From positions 62,001-126,000 of the forward strand of contig JAXGXF010000007.1 of assembly GCA_040772885.1 (NCBI GenBank): a stretch of 64,000 nucleotides of DNA, read 5' to 3'. This DNA comes from Pullichristensenella sp002068815. Its GTDB lineage: Bacteria; Bacillota; Clostridia; Christensenellales; Aristaeellaceae. Positions 15,714 to 23,298 of the stretch are shown piece after piece. A model generated the notes under the pieces. It was not told the DNA's origin. It ran no database searches and saw only the letters and a program-made list of their open reading frames with translations. Each line of letters starts with the position of its first letter. The stretch's first letter is position 1. A program made the translations under genes and the position numbers.

Positions 15714-15940
15714 ATGAATTTACCCAAACTGGCCTCTGTCGATGCCGTTCAGCTTGAGTTTGAAGGGCTCCCCGGCCTTGGTCAAGTCAGCGGAAAGCTT
15801 GGTTCGATCTCCGCTATCAACAATTCCGATAGTGGCGACGCCGAGTATGTAGGCTACATCGATTTTGCGCGCGGCGTCCGGTTACAATCTTGGCCCTCTT
15901 CGATTCCAGTGCGAAGCATATAGAGGCATTTAAACGGTAG
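15714..15940 (+). pseudogene. Possible frameshifted remnant of an unknown gene
   Basis: An ATG at 15714 with AAAGGAATTGAA upstream opens a 69-codon frame ending at 15923. In the neighbouring frame, bases 15884-15940 encode VTILALFDSSAKHIEAFKR and a stop, which reads like a natural protein end joined to YVGYIDFARG of the first frame by a one-base indel. I do not recognise the protein. The flanks are AT-richer than the surrounding genome. A 15-codon frame (ATG 15664) precedes it. The interval 15615-15990 otherwise holds a TTGACA at 15612 with no good -10. Confidence 0.3.
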
Positions 15941-15990
15941 CTGTTTCCCATAGCTCAATCTTTTCTGCTTTCAGGTTAAACAAGCGTCCA

Positions 15991-16019
15991 TTGCTATCAT
16001 CGCGCCGGAACATTATAAT
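15991..16019 (+). promoter_or_regulatory. Promoter of the XRE regulator
   Basis: TTGCTA (15991-15996), 17-nt spacer, TATAAT (16014-16019). Confidence 0.7.
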
Positions 16020-16054
16020 GAAAACAGGTTCAAAATCATAAAGGAGTGAAAGCA

Positions 16055-17149
16055 ATGCCATTGAACATCGGCGAGGTGATTGCTACCAAGCGCAGGGAAA
16101 AGGCATGGACGCAGGAGCAGCTCGCCTATGCGGTGGGCGTTTCCACACCTGCCGTTAGCAAATGGGAAACTGGAGCGACCTATCCTGATATCACGCTGCT
16201 TTCTCCGATTGCTCGCGCTTTGAGCACTACGGTAGATGCGTTGCTCTCCTTTCAAAACGAGCTTTCCGAGAGGGAAGTCGAAGAGTTTATGCGAAAGGCT
16301 GCCGGAATCTACGAATCCGAGGGGTTCGACGCAGGTTGGTCGTTTTGTGAAAAGATGTTGAGAGAGTATCCCAACAGCATCCCCCTGAAATTTCATCTGG
16401 GCAATCTCTTTCAGAGTTTCCTGCTGCTGAAACCCGGCATAGATCAACAAGGCATCCAAGCCTGTTATAGGCGAGCCGCCAACCTTATTGAAGAGGTACT
16501 TGCCAGCGGACACGCGAAATACACCTATCCCTCGACGATTATCCTTGTCGGGTATTACGCAATGTTGAATCAGCTTGACCGGGCGGAGGAACTGCTGGAT
16601 AACCTGCCAAGGATGAAAGTCGATCCCGATCAACTATACCCGTCCATCTATGCTTTGCGCGGGAGGCACGACGAGGCCATCAAGCTGATTCAGGAAAACA
16701 TCAGGCGCTATCTTCCTCGCATCAGCCAGGCGCTGGACGTGCTGTGTGCCTATGCCCGTGAGCGCGATGAAATGGACAAGGCGTTTTCCTTGGCGAAAAT
16801 CAACTATGAGGTGACAAAACTGTTTGGAGTAAAAACAGAAATCGCCTATCCCGAAATGATAAAGGGCTTCGCTTCACAGGGCGATATGCAGGCTGCGCTT
16901 GATTACCTGGAGGATTATGCAGAGAGCATTCTCGAATGGCATTATGACTACGCAAACAATCCCGTGTTTGATAAACTGGCCGAGCAGGCGGTCGATATGC
17001 CCTATGTCAGGAAAGTTCTTGCACAAAGCATTCTCACAGATAATGGATATGCGCCGCTGAAGGAAGAGCCGCGTTATTCGCTGATCATCAGCAAGCTGTG
17101 CAAGATGGTTGAGACTGAAACCCATATGTTTGATATTTCGGATGGCTGA
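16055..17149 (+). CDS. XRE-family HTH regulator with C-terminal TPR-like repeats
   Basis: A 364-aa protein. Residues about 5-60 form a Cro/CI-type HTH (IATKRREKAWTQEQLAYAVGVSTPAVSKWETG), followed by LSPIARALSTTVDALLSF. The rest is helical and TPR-like (YAMLNQLDRAEELLDNL, DEAIKLIQENI, LCAYARERDEMDKAFSLAK), the layout of peptide- or partner-sensing regulators in Firmicutes. ATG at 16055 was preferred to GTG at 16046 because AAGGAG ends at 16045. The gene is visibly lower in GC and uses more A/T-ending codons than its neighbours, so recent acquisition is plausible. No obvious target gene sits beside it. Confidence 0.85.
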   Translation: MPLNIGEVIATKRREKAWTQEQLAYAVGVSTPAVSKWETGATYPDITLLSPIARALSTTVDALLSFQNELSEREVEEFMRKAAGIYESEGFDAGWSFCEKMLREYPNSIPLKFHLGNLFQSFLLLKPGIDQQGIQACYRRAANLIEEVLASGHAKYTYPSTIILVGYYAMLNQLDRAEELLDNLPRMKVDPDQLYPSIYALRGRHDEAIKLIQENIRRYLPRISQALDVLCAYARERDEMDKAFSLAKINYEVTKLFGVKTEIAYPEMIKGFASQGDMQAALDYLEDYAESILEWHYDYANNPVFDKLAEQAVDMPYVRKVLAQSILTDNGYAPLKEEPRYSLIISKLCKMVETETHMFDISDG

Positions 17150-17279
17150 TGGATACTCCTTCAAACGGAAGATGATGCTTGTGTTGATAGCAGTTGCTCG
17201 AAAGAGGTTGCCTGACACATGAACGTTGCTCTACCAAGTGGGCCGACATTTCAACGGAGGATACAGCTTTAATAAGAGA

Positions 17280-17313
17280 AAAGGGACCCGAACTTTTCAG
17301 TTCGAGTCCCTTT
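17280..17313 (-). terminator. tRNA-Ala terminator
   Basis: AAAGGGACCCGAACT/AGTTCGAGTCCCTTT stem (one mismatch) directly after the tRNA 3' end on the minus strand, followed by TCTCTTATT. Confidence 0.8.
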
Positions 17314-17317
17314 CGGA

Positions 17318-17393
17318 TGGTGGAGCATAGGGGATTCGAACCCCTGACCTCAACGATGCGAACGTTGCGCGCTACCAGCTGTGCTAATGCCCC
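17318..17393 (-). tRNA. tRNA-Ala, anticodon CGC
   Basis: Minus-strand cloverleaf of 76 nt with encoded CCA (17318-17320). The acceptor is GGGGCAT/ATGCTCC, discriminator A, anticodon stem CAACG/CGTTG with loop TTCGCAT (anticodon CGC, reading GCG), and the T-loop is GGTTCGAATCC. GCG is a very common Ala codon in this GC-rich genome, which fits keeping a dedicated CGC tRNA. The lower-GC patch lies directly on its 3' side. Confidence 0.95.
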
Positions 17394-17492
17394 GTGTGTT
17401 TCGTCTCGAACAGGAAACAGTATATCACAGGGCGGGGCGAAAAGCAATACCCTTTTTTCGATTTGCATTGTAAAAAAACTCGGGTAGAGGGG

Positions 17493-18413
17493 TCAGTCCA
17501 TCAGCGACAGTATCTCCTCCTCGCTGAGTTCCGGCTGCAGCGCGCGGTTGACGGCGGCGGCGACGATACCCGCGGCGTCGGTGATCAGGTCGTCGATCTC
17601 GCGCGGGGTGACGATCATGTCGCCGATGTCGGCTTTGAGGAGCTGCTGCTCGATGTCGTCGAGCGCCGCGCCGTCGGCTTCGCGGTCGGCCGAGATCAAT
17701 TCCATCGCGTCGCGCGCGAGCGTCGCGGCGTAGATGACCGTCGGGATGCCCAGGGCGATTACCGGGACGCCGAGCGACTCCTTCGTCAGCGCGCGCCGGT
17801 GGTTTCCGACGCCGGAGCCGGGGTGGATGCCGGTGTCGGTCAATTGAACGGTCGAGCAGATGCGGTCGGCCGCGCGCGCGGAGAGCGCGTCGATGCAGAC
17901 GATCGACTGCGGGTTCAGGCACTTGACGAGGCTCTCGATCATCTCCATCGTCTCGATGCCGGTCACGCCGAGCACGCCCGGCGCGATCGCGCAGACGCTT
18001 CGCATCCGCTTGTCCGTGAACTCCGGAATCTCGCGGAACATGTGGCGGGTGACGAGCGTCTTGTCGACGGCCTTGGGGCCGAGCGAGTCCGGCGTGATGT
18101 TGCGGTTCCCGAGGCCGACGACGAGCACCGGTTGGTCCCCCTCTCGGCGGATCATCCTGGCGATCTCCTCGCCCAACAGGTTCGACATCGCGAGCCTGGA
18201 GTCGATGTCGCGCTGCCGGATGCCGGGGCACTCGAGCGTCAGGTAGTTGCCCGCGGCCTTGCCGATCTGCCGGCCCGCGTCCTCGTCCTGGATGATGACC
18301 TCCGTGACCGTCACGCCCATGGTCTCCCAGTGGTTGACCTTCACGCCCGGAATCTCGTCCCGTCCGGCCGCCTGAAACGACTCCATCGCAAGGTCTGTTC
18401 GGATATGGCGCAC
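17493..18413 (-). CDS. gpr: Germination protease (spore small acid-soluble protein endopeptidase)
   Basis: Aspartate-type endoprotease (family A25) that degrades SASP during spore germination, made in the forespore as a zymogen. The 306-aa chain begins with the propeptide region RTDLAMESFQAAG. Family blocks include VVGLGNRNITPDSLGPKAVDKTLVTRH, APGVLGVTGIET, IVCIDALSARAADRICSTVQLTDTGIHPGSGVGNHR and VPVIALGIPTVIYA. The start is GTG at 18413 with GAGGTG five nt upstream. Presence of gpr implies a sporulation programme. The region upstream lacks a convincing forespore sigma promoter by eye. Confidence 0.95.
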   Translation of the reverse strand: MRHIRTDLAMESFQAAGRDEIPGVKVNHWETMGVTVTEVIIQDEDAGRQIGKAAGNYLTLECPGIRQRDIDSRLAMSNLLGEEIARMIRREGDQPVLVVGLGNRNITPDSLGPKAVDKTLVTRHMFREIPEFTDKRMRSVCAIAPGVLGVTGIETMEMIESLVKCLNPQSIVCIDALSARAADRICSTVQLTDTGIHPGSGVGNHRRALTKESLGVPVIALGIPTVIYAATLARDAMELISADREADGAALDDIEQQLLKADIGDMIVTPREIDDLITDAAGIVAAAVNRALQPELSEEEILSLMD

Positions 18414-18484
18414 AAAAACACCTCGACTTGTTCGAAATTCGCCGTTAGTTTACCCAAGTTTTTCATCAAAATGTATTCAGACGC

Positions 18485-18513
18485 TTGCTTTTTGGGCGGA
18501 CAGGTGGTACAAT
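18485..18513 (+). promoter_or_regulatory. rpsT promoter
   Basis: TTGCTT (18485-18490), 17-nt spacer, TACAAT (18508-18513). Confidence 0.75.
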
Positions 18514-18548
18514 AGTCAATGCTGATTTTGCCCGGGGAGGTGAATACT

Positions 18549-18803
18549 TTGCCGAATATCAAGTCCGCCATCAAGCGCGTGAAGGTCAATGAAAAGAAGA
18601 ACCTGCGCAACCGCATGATCAAGTCTGCGATGAAGACCCAGATCAAGAAGTTCGAAACCGCCGCTTCCGCGAATGAGGTCGATGTCAAACTGCTGAGCGC
18701 GACGCAGGGCGCGGTTGACAAGGCCGCCGCGAAGGGCGTTATCCATAAGAACGCCGCGAACCGCAAGAAGGCCCGCCTGGCCAAGAGGGCGCAGAAGGCG
18801 TAA
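18549..18803 (+). CDS. rpsT: 30S ribosomal protein S20
   Basis: An 84-aa, Lys/Arg/Ala-rich helical protein of the small subunit body that binds 16S rRNA. It opens with (M)PNIKSAIKRVKVNEKKNLRN, the conserved S20 N-terminus, and ends KARLAKRAQKA. The start codon is TTG at 18549 with GGGGAGGTG 6 nt upstream; no ATG or GTG alternative gives the correct N-terminus. E. coli rpsT also uses UUG, where it serves autoregulation, so a similar role is possible here. Monocistronic, with a terminator immediately downstream. Confidence 0.97.
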   Translation: MPNIKSAIKRVKVNEKKNLRNRMIKSAMKTQIKKFETAASANEVDVKLLSATQGAVDKAAAKGVIHKNAANRKKARLAKRAQKA

Positions 18804-18825
18804 ACCCGAACCCCGAAAACCCAAT

Positions 18826-19086
18826 GACGGAAAGGCGCAAGTGATTGCGCTTTTTCGGTTTTTTTATGGCGTTGAAAAACTTCGTTTTTCAACGCGTGGG
18901 GGGCGGCCTTCTGAAATTTCACAATTTCCGGGCGAAGGCCGGGCGGGTGGGCATTTTCCTCCGCCTCAGCTCCCGGAAAATGCCCAAAACCGACGTACAC
19001 GCCGTCGGTTTTGATTTTACAGGTGGTTCTGCACGCCTTTATTGACCGTCTGAACCGGAAAGGCGCAAGTGATTGCGCTTTTCCGG
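18826..19086 (+). repeat. Hairpin-array element, copy 2, flanked by a duplicated rpsT-type terminator
   Basis: The terminator with stem CGGAAAGGCGCAA, loop GTGA and T-tract occurs at 18828-18866 and again, almost identical, at 19055-19092. Between them lie four hairpins: perfect 12-bp GCGTTGAAAAAC/GTTTTTCAACGC (18869-18895); GGCCTTC/GAAGGCC enclosing GAAATT/AATTTC (18905-18940); perfect 11-bp GGGCATTTTCC/GGAAAATGCCC (18949-18985); perfect AAAACCGAC/GTCGGTTTT (18986-19012). They end with GATTTTACAGGT (19013-19024). Order and loop words match copy 1 at 5869-6035. No protein-coding frame is plausible in this 340-bp interval. Confidence 0.85.
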
Positions 19087-19100
19087 TTTTTTGGTATAAT
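19073..19100 (+). promoter_or_regulatory. rarA promoter overlapping the second terminator copy
   Basis: TTGCGC (19073-19078), 16-nt spacer, TATAAT (19095-19100). The -35 sits in the 3' arm of the terminator hairpin. Confidence 0.5.
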
Positions 19101-19144
19101 AGGATCAGTCCGCCGAGCGGATTGTATTGGAGGCAAAAACTGCA

Positions 19145-20467
19145 ATGGAAGATCTCTTTTCCGCGGGGATGTCAAAGCTCGCGCCGCTGGCGGACAGGAT
19201 GCGCCCGCGGACGCTTTCGGAATTTTTGGGGCAGGAGAAGATCGTCGGCGAGGGGAGGCTTCTGCGCCGCGCGATCGAGGCCGACCGGCTGACGAGCTCG
19301 ATCTTCTGGGGCCCGCCGGGCACCGGCAAGACGACGCTCGCGGCGGTGATCGCGAATGTTACGCGCGCGGCGTTCGTAAAGCTGAACGCTGTAACCAGCG
19401 GCGTGGCCGACGTGCGCGAGGTGATCAAGGACGCGGAGAGCCGTCTGAAGCTCTACGGCCAGCCGACGTATCTGCTGCTGGACGAGTGCCACCGCTGGTC
19501 GAAGGCGCAGTCGGACTCGATCCTGCCCGCGATCGAGCGCGGCCTGATCCGCTTCATCGGCTCGACGACCGAGAACCCGATGATCGCGATGACGCCCGCG
19601 ATCGTCAGCCGCTGCCGGCTGTTCCGGTTCGAGAAGCTTAGCCGGGAGGACGTCAAGCGCGCGGTGCAATTCGCGATCGCCGACCGCGAGCGCGGCTACG
19701 GAAAGCAGGTCGTGCATATCGACGACGACGCGCTCGAGCACATCGCGCAGGTCGCGAACGGCGACGCGCGCTCGGCGCTGAACGCCCTCGAACTGGCGGT
19801 TCTGACGACGCCGATCGAGTCCGACGGCTCGACGCGCATCACGCTCGCGATCGCGGAGGAGTCGATCCAGAGCCGCGTGATGCAGATGGACGAGTCGCTG
19901 CTCTACGACATGCTCAGCGCCTTCTGCAAGTCGCTGCGCGGCTCCGACAGCGACGCGGCGCTCGCGTGGTTTGCGAGGATGAACTACGGCGGCATGGACC
20001 CGCGCATCGTCGTGCGCCGCGTGATCGCGCACGCGAGCGAGGACGTCGGCATGGCGAACCCCATGGCGATGCTGCAGGCGGTCGCGGCGTACCACGCGCT
20101 CGAGGCGATCGGCATGCCCGAGGCGAAGCTGCCGATCGCGCAGGCGATCGTCGCGGTATGCGAGAGCCCGAAGTCGAACGCCGTCGTGATGGCGATCGCG
20201 CGCGCGTTCGAGGACGCCGAGAAGGGCGGCTTCTCGCCGGTGCCGGCGCACCTGCGCGACACGCACTACGCGGGCGCGTCCGCGCTCGGCTCCGGCGAGG
20301 GCTACAAGTACGCGCACGACTTTCCCGGCCACTTCGTGAGGCAGCAATACGCGCCCGAGGAAGCCGCCGGGTTCCCGTACTACGTGCCGTCCGAGCAGGG
20401 CTTCGAGAGCGAAATTCGGAGGATTCGCGAATCGCGCGGCGTTTCCGATCCGCCTGACATAAAGTAG
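19145..20467 (+). CDS. rarA: Replication-associated recombination protein A (AAA+ ATPase, MgsA/RarA)
   Basis: Clamp-loader-like AAA+ ATPase acting at stalled or gapped replication forks. In 440 aa: a PLADRMRPRTLSEFLGQ N-terminus, Walker A GPPGTGKTT near 57, Walker B LLLDECHRW near 112 (family DExH-like), sensor 1 FIGSTTENP near 140, sensor 2 NGDARSALNALE near 205, and the MgsA tetramerisation domain (MNYGGMDPRIVVRRVIAHASEDVGMANP) at about 270-420. ATG at 19145 has GGAGG 11 nt upstream; a TTG at 19127 lacks a site. Confidence 0.95.
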   Translation: MEDLFSAGMSKLAPLADRMRPRTLSEFLGQEKIVGEGRLLRRAIEADRLTSSIFWGPPGTGKTTLAAVIANVTRAAFVKLNAVTSGVADVREVIKDAESRLKLYGQPTYLLLDECHRWSKAQSDSILPAIERGLIRFIGSTTENPMIAMTPAIVSRCRLFRFEKLSREDVKRAVQFAIADRERGYGKQVVHIDDDALEHIAQVANGDARSALNALELAVLTTPIESDGSTRITLAIAEESIQSRVMQMDESLLYDMLSAFCKSLRGSDSDAALAWFARMNYGGMDPRIVVRRVIAHASEDVGMANPMAMLQAVAAYHALEAIGMPEAKLPIAQAIVAVCESPKSNAVVMAIARAFEDAEKGGFSPVPAHLRDTHYAGASALGSGEGYKYAHDFPGHFVRQQYAPEEAAGFPYYVPSEQGFESEIRRIRESRGVSDPPDIK

Positions 20468-20491
20468 CTTGGAAGTTTTTACGCGGGGTTC

Positions 20492-20520
20492 ATGACAACG
20501 GGCGGAGTATGGCGTATAAT
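20492..20520 (+). promoter_or_regulatory. Promoter of the VanW-family gene
   Basis: ATGACA (20492-20497), 17-nt spacer, TATAAT (20515-20520). Confidence 0.7.
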
Positions 20521-20558
20521 GGAAGCAACACAGGCAAGCGCATAGAGGGAAGCACGTC

Positions 20559-21785
20559 ATGAGCGAGAACGCAAAGCCGAGGACCGAGGCGGGAGCCCAG
20601 AAGCGGAGGACGACGCGCGCCGAGAGGCGGCTTATGATCAAGCGCAGGCGCCGGCGCGCGCTTGCGCTGTCTCTGCTCGCGGCGGTCGTCGCGCTGCTTT
20701 CGCTCTGCGGCTGGCAGTTTGCCGAGTACGCGGATTTCCGCAGGATGCGTGCCGCGGTCGAGGCCGAGGCGTTCCTCGCGGGCACGACGGTCGGCGGCGT
20801 CGACGTCTCCGGGCTGACGCTCGACGAGGCGAAGGCGCGCTGGGCGGAGGAGGTCGAGCCCGCATATTACAACCGCGCGGTCCGGCTCTCCGACGGCACC
20901 GAGGTGACGGCCTCGATGCTCGGCTACGAGAGCAACTATCAGGACGTTTTGAAGGCAGCGTACGCGTCCGGGCGCTCCGGCGGGCTCGAGGACCGCTACG
21001 AGGCGGTTCTGCAGGCGAAGGCGGGGGTGGAATACCCCGTTTCGCGCGCGCTGTACACGCGGGAGGGCGTCGACGCGTTCGTGCGCAGCTTCGCCGCGGC
21101 CGTCAACGCGGAGCCCGTCGCGGCGACCGCGAGCGGGCTGAACCTCGCGACCTATGAGTTCATGTTCTCCGGCGGCACGCCCGGGAAGCGCCTGAACGAG
21201 GAGAAGCTCGCGGCCGACCTGATGGCGGCGTTCGACGGCGGCGGAACGGCCGTAGAGCTCGACATCGAGGAGGTCGCGCCGCCCGAGCCGACCGCCCAGT
21301 ACGGCATCATCTCCTATATGATCACGGACGCGTCGTCCTCGTCGACCGCGCGGCTTCACAACATCAAGACCGCGATGGCGACGATCAACGGAACCAGGCT
21401 CGACCCGGGCGAGATGTTCTCGTTCAACGAGGTCGTCGGCCCCCGGACGAAGGACGCCGGCTACCGCAAGGCGAAGGCGTACTACGGCATGCAGGACATC
21501 ATGGAGTACGGCGGCGGCATCTGCCAGGTCTCCTCGACGCTCCACGCCGCCGCGCTCGGCGCGAAGTTGCAGATCGACGAGCGCCACGAGCACGGGCGCA
21601 GAGTCTGGTACATCAAGACCGGCCTCGACGCGACGGTCGACTGGGGGTACAAGGACCTGAAGTTCACGAACAACCGCGACGAACCGATCTACATAGGCTG
21701 CGTCGTCGACGACAACGACCGCGTTCGCATCGCGCTGTTCGGAAAGCTCGAGGAGGGCGACGTCGGCCTGACCGAGCAGCAGTAA
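20559..21785 (+). CDS. VanW family membrane-anchored protein with peptidoglycan-binding-like domain
   Basis: A 408-aa type II membrane protein. A very basic N-terminus (KRRTTRAERRLMIKRRRRR) precedes one helix at about 33-52. An extracellular PG_binding_4-like repeat lies about 70-190 (GTTVGGVDVSGLTLDEAKARW) and the VanW domain about 245-400 (LHNIKTAMATINGTRLDPGEMFSFNEVVGPRT, YGGGICQVSSTLHAA). Role in envelope biology is inferred from the domains; VanW itself is an accessory protein of some vancomycin-resistance clusters, but no van genes occur here, so no resistance call is justified. Own promoter and terminator. Confidence 0.88.
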   Translation: MSENAKPRTEAGAQKRRTTRAERRLMIKRRRRRALALSLLAAVVALLSLCGWQFAEYADFRRMRAAVEAEAFLAGTTVGGVDVSGLTLDEAKARWAEEVEPAYYNRAVRLSDGTEVTASMLGYESNYQDVLKAAYASGRSGGLEDRYEAVLQAKAGVEYPVSRALYTREGVDAFVRSFAAAVNAEPVAATASGLNLATYEFMFSGGTPGKRLNEEKLAADLMAAFDGGGTAVELDIEEVAPPEPTAQYGIISYMITDASSSSTARLHNIKTAMATINGTRLDPGEMFSFNEVVGPRTKDAGYRKAKAYYGMQDIMEYGGGICQVSSTLHAAALGAKLQIDERHEHGRRVWYIKTGLDATVDWGYKDLKFTNNRDEPIYIGCVVDDNDRVRIALFGKLEEGDVGLTEQQ

Positions 21786-21796
21786 AGGGCTTGAGT

Positions 21797-21827
21797 GCCC
21801 GGCGGTGTGTGCCGCCGGGCTGCTTTT
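21797..21827 (+). terminator. Rho-independent terminator
   Basis: GCCCGGCGG/CCGCCGGGC stem (21797-21820) followed by TGCTTTT. Confidence 0.75.
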
Positions 21828-21882
21828 ACGGAAAACTAACCCTGCTTATGGCGCGTTTGGGCGCGAATTTACCGAATCGTGT

Positions 21883-21911
21883 TGCAAACGTCGGGCGGAT
21901 ATGATAGACTA
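21883..21911 (+). promoter_or_regulatory. tig promoter
   Basis: TTGCAA (21883-21888), 17-nt spacer, TAGACT (21906-21911), upstream of the tig-clpP-clpX block. Confidence 0.55.
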
Positions 21912-21956
21912 TACCCTTGGCGATATGGAAAGTTGCGTCTAACAGGAGGATGGATC

Positions 21957-23246
21957 ATGGCTACCACTTTTGAAAAGCTCTCGTCCAACAAGGTCAAGCT
22001 CGGCTTTGTCGTCCATAGCGAACAGTTCGACGAGGGCATCCGCAAGGCCTACGCGAAGAACGCCAAGAAGTTCAACATCCCGGGCTTTCGCCGCGGCAAG
22101 GCCCCGATGAAGATCATCGAGAACTTCTACGGCGCGGGCGTGTTCTACGAGGACGCGTTCGACATCATCTTCCCGGAGCTCTATCGCGCGGCGCTTGCGG
22201 AGCACGATGTGAAGCCGGTCGATCGTCCGGAGCTCGAGGTCGAGCAGATCGAGAAGGGCAAGGAATTGAAGTTCACCGTCGAGGTGTTCGTGCGCCCGGA
22301 CGTCGAGCTCGGCGAATACAGGAACCTCGGCATCGCAAGGACCGTCGACGAGGTGACCGACGACGACGTGATGGCCGAGATCGAGCGCGCGCGCGACCGC
22401 GCCGCCCGCTTTATCGAGGTGACCGACCGCCCGGCGTCGCTCGACGACCAGGCGAACATCGACTACGAGGGCTTCGTCAACGGCGAGCCGTTCGACGGCG
22501 GCGCCGCCGCGAAGCACGATTTGACGCTCGGCTCCGGCTCGTTCATCCCGGGCTTCGAGGAGCAAGTCGTCGGCATGGCGATCGGCGAGGAGAGGGACAT
22601 CGAGGTGACCTTCCCCGAGGGGTACCAGTCCGAACAGCTCGCCGGAAAGCCCGCGGTGTTCAAGGTGAAGCTGAACGCGCTGCGCGAAAAGGAGATGCCC
22701 GCGCTCGACGACGAGTTTGTGAAGGATGTTTCAGAGACCGCGAATACGGTTGATGAATATAAAGAAGAGATTCGTCAAAAGCTCGAGAAGCAGGCGGCCG
22801 ACCGCGCCGACGCCGCGTTTGAAAACGAGCTGATCGAGGCCGTGACCGAGAACGCGAAGGTCGACATCCCGGGAGCGATGATCGAGGAGCAGATCGACAA
22901 CATGCTCCGCGACATGGAGATGCGCATGATGTACCAGGGGATGCGCATGGAGGACTTCCTCAAGTACTCCGGCCAGACGATGGAGCAGATGCGCGAGATG
23001 TACAAGAAGCAGGCCGAGGAGCGCGTAAAGACGCAGCTCGTGCTCGAGGCGGTCACGAAGGCGGAGGGCATCGAGCCGACCGACGAGGAGATCGACAGGG
23101 AGCTTCAACGCTTCGCCGACCAGGCCAAGAAGACGCTCGAGGACTTCAAGAAGGACATGCCCGAGGGGGACCTCGGCTACTTCAAGGAGGTCGCGACCGT
23201 CAACAAGACCCTGAAATTCCTGAAGGACAATGCGTCCGCGGAATAG
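21957..23246 (+). CDS. tig: Trigger factor (ribosome-associated chaperone and prolyl isomerase)
   Basis: Binds nascent chains at the ribosome exit tunnel. The 429 aa contain an N-terminal ribosome-binding domain with FNIPGFRRGKAPMKIIENFYG at about 39-59 (the ribosome-docking loop), an FKBP-type PPIase domain about 155-245 (DQANIDYEGFVNGEPFDGGAA, GSFIPGFEEQVVGM), and a helical C-terminal cradle. ATG at 21957 is preceded by AGGAGG. tig-clpP-clpX is the classic bacterial order; the 52 bp to clpP include a fresh ribosome site but no terminator, so read-through is expected. Confidence 0.97.
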   Translation: MATTFEKLSSNKVKLGFVVHSEQFDEGIRKAYAKNAKKFNIPGFRRGKAPMKIIENFYGAGVFYEDAFDIIFPELYRAALAEHDVKPVDRPELEVEQIEKGKELKFTVEVFVRPDVELGEYRNLGIARTVDEVTDDDVMAEIERARDRAARFIEVTDRPASLDDQANIDYEGFVNGEPFDGGAAAKHDLTLGSGSFIPGFEEQVVGMAIGEERDIEVTFPEGYQSEQLAGKPAVFKVKLNALREKEMPALDDEFVKDVSETANTVDEYKEEIRQKLEKQAADRADAAFENELIEAVTENAKVDIPGAMIEEQIDNMLRDMEMRMMYQGMRMEDFLKYSGQTMEQMREMYKKQAEERVKTQLVLEAVTKAEGIEPTDEEIDRELQRFADQAKKTLEDFKKDMPEGDLGYFKEVATVNKTLKFLKDNASAE

Positions 23247-23298
23247 GGTCCAAGAGTCCGAACATACTAAATCAACGACGATTTCGGGAGGTGTGCCC

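Noticed and set aside
15735..15870. Minus-strand coding frame opposite the 15714 gene
   Set aside because: It reads smoothly for about 45 codons (YILGVATIGIVDSGDRTKLS) but has no start or ribosome site; left undecided against the plus-strand frame.
17318..17345. attL/attR repeat of the tRNA-Ala 3' end
   Set aside because: I could not find a second copy of the tRNA 3' end around 15.6 kb or elsewhere near the low-GC patch.
18420..18480. Forespore sigma promoter in front of gpr
   Set aside because: TGAATA and a TAAACTA-like box exist but the spacing is about 21 nt, outside the usual range.
20559..21785. Vancomycin resistance gene
   Set aside because: Only a VanW domain is present; no ligase, dehydrogenase or VanRS-type regulators nearby. 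VanW proteins are common in Clostridia without resistance.
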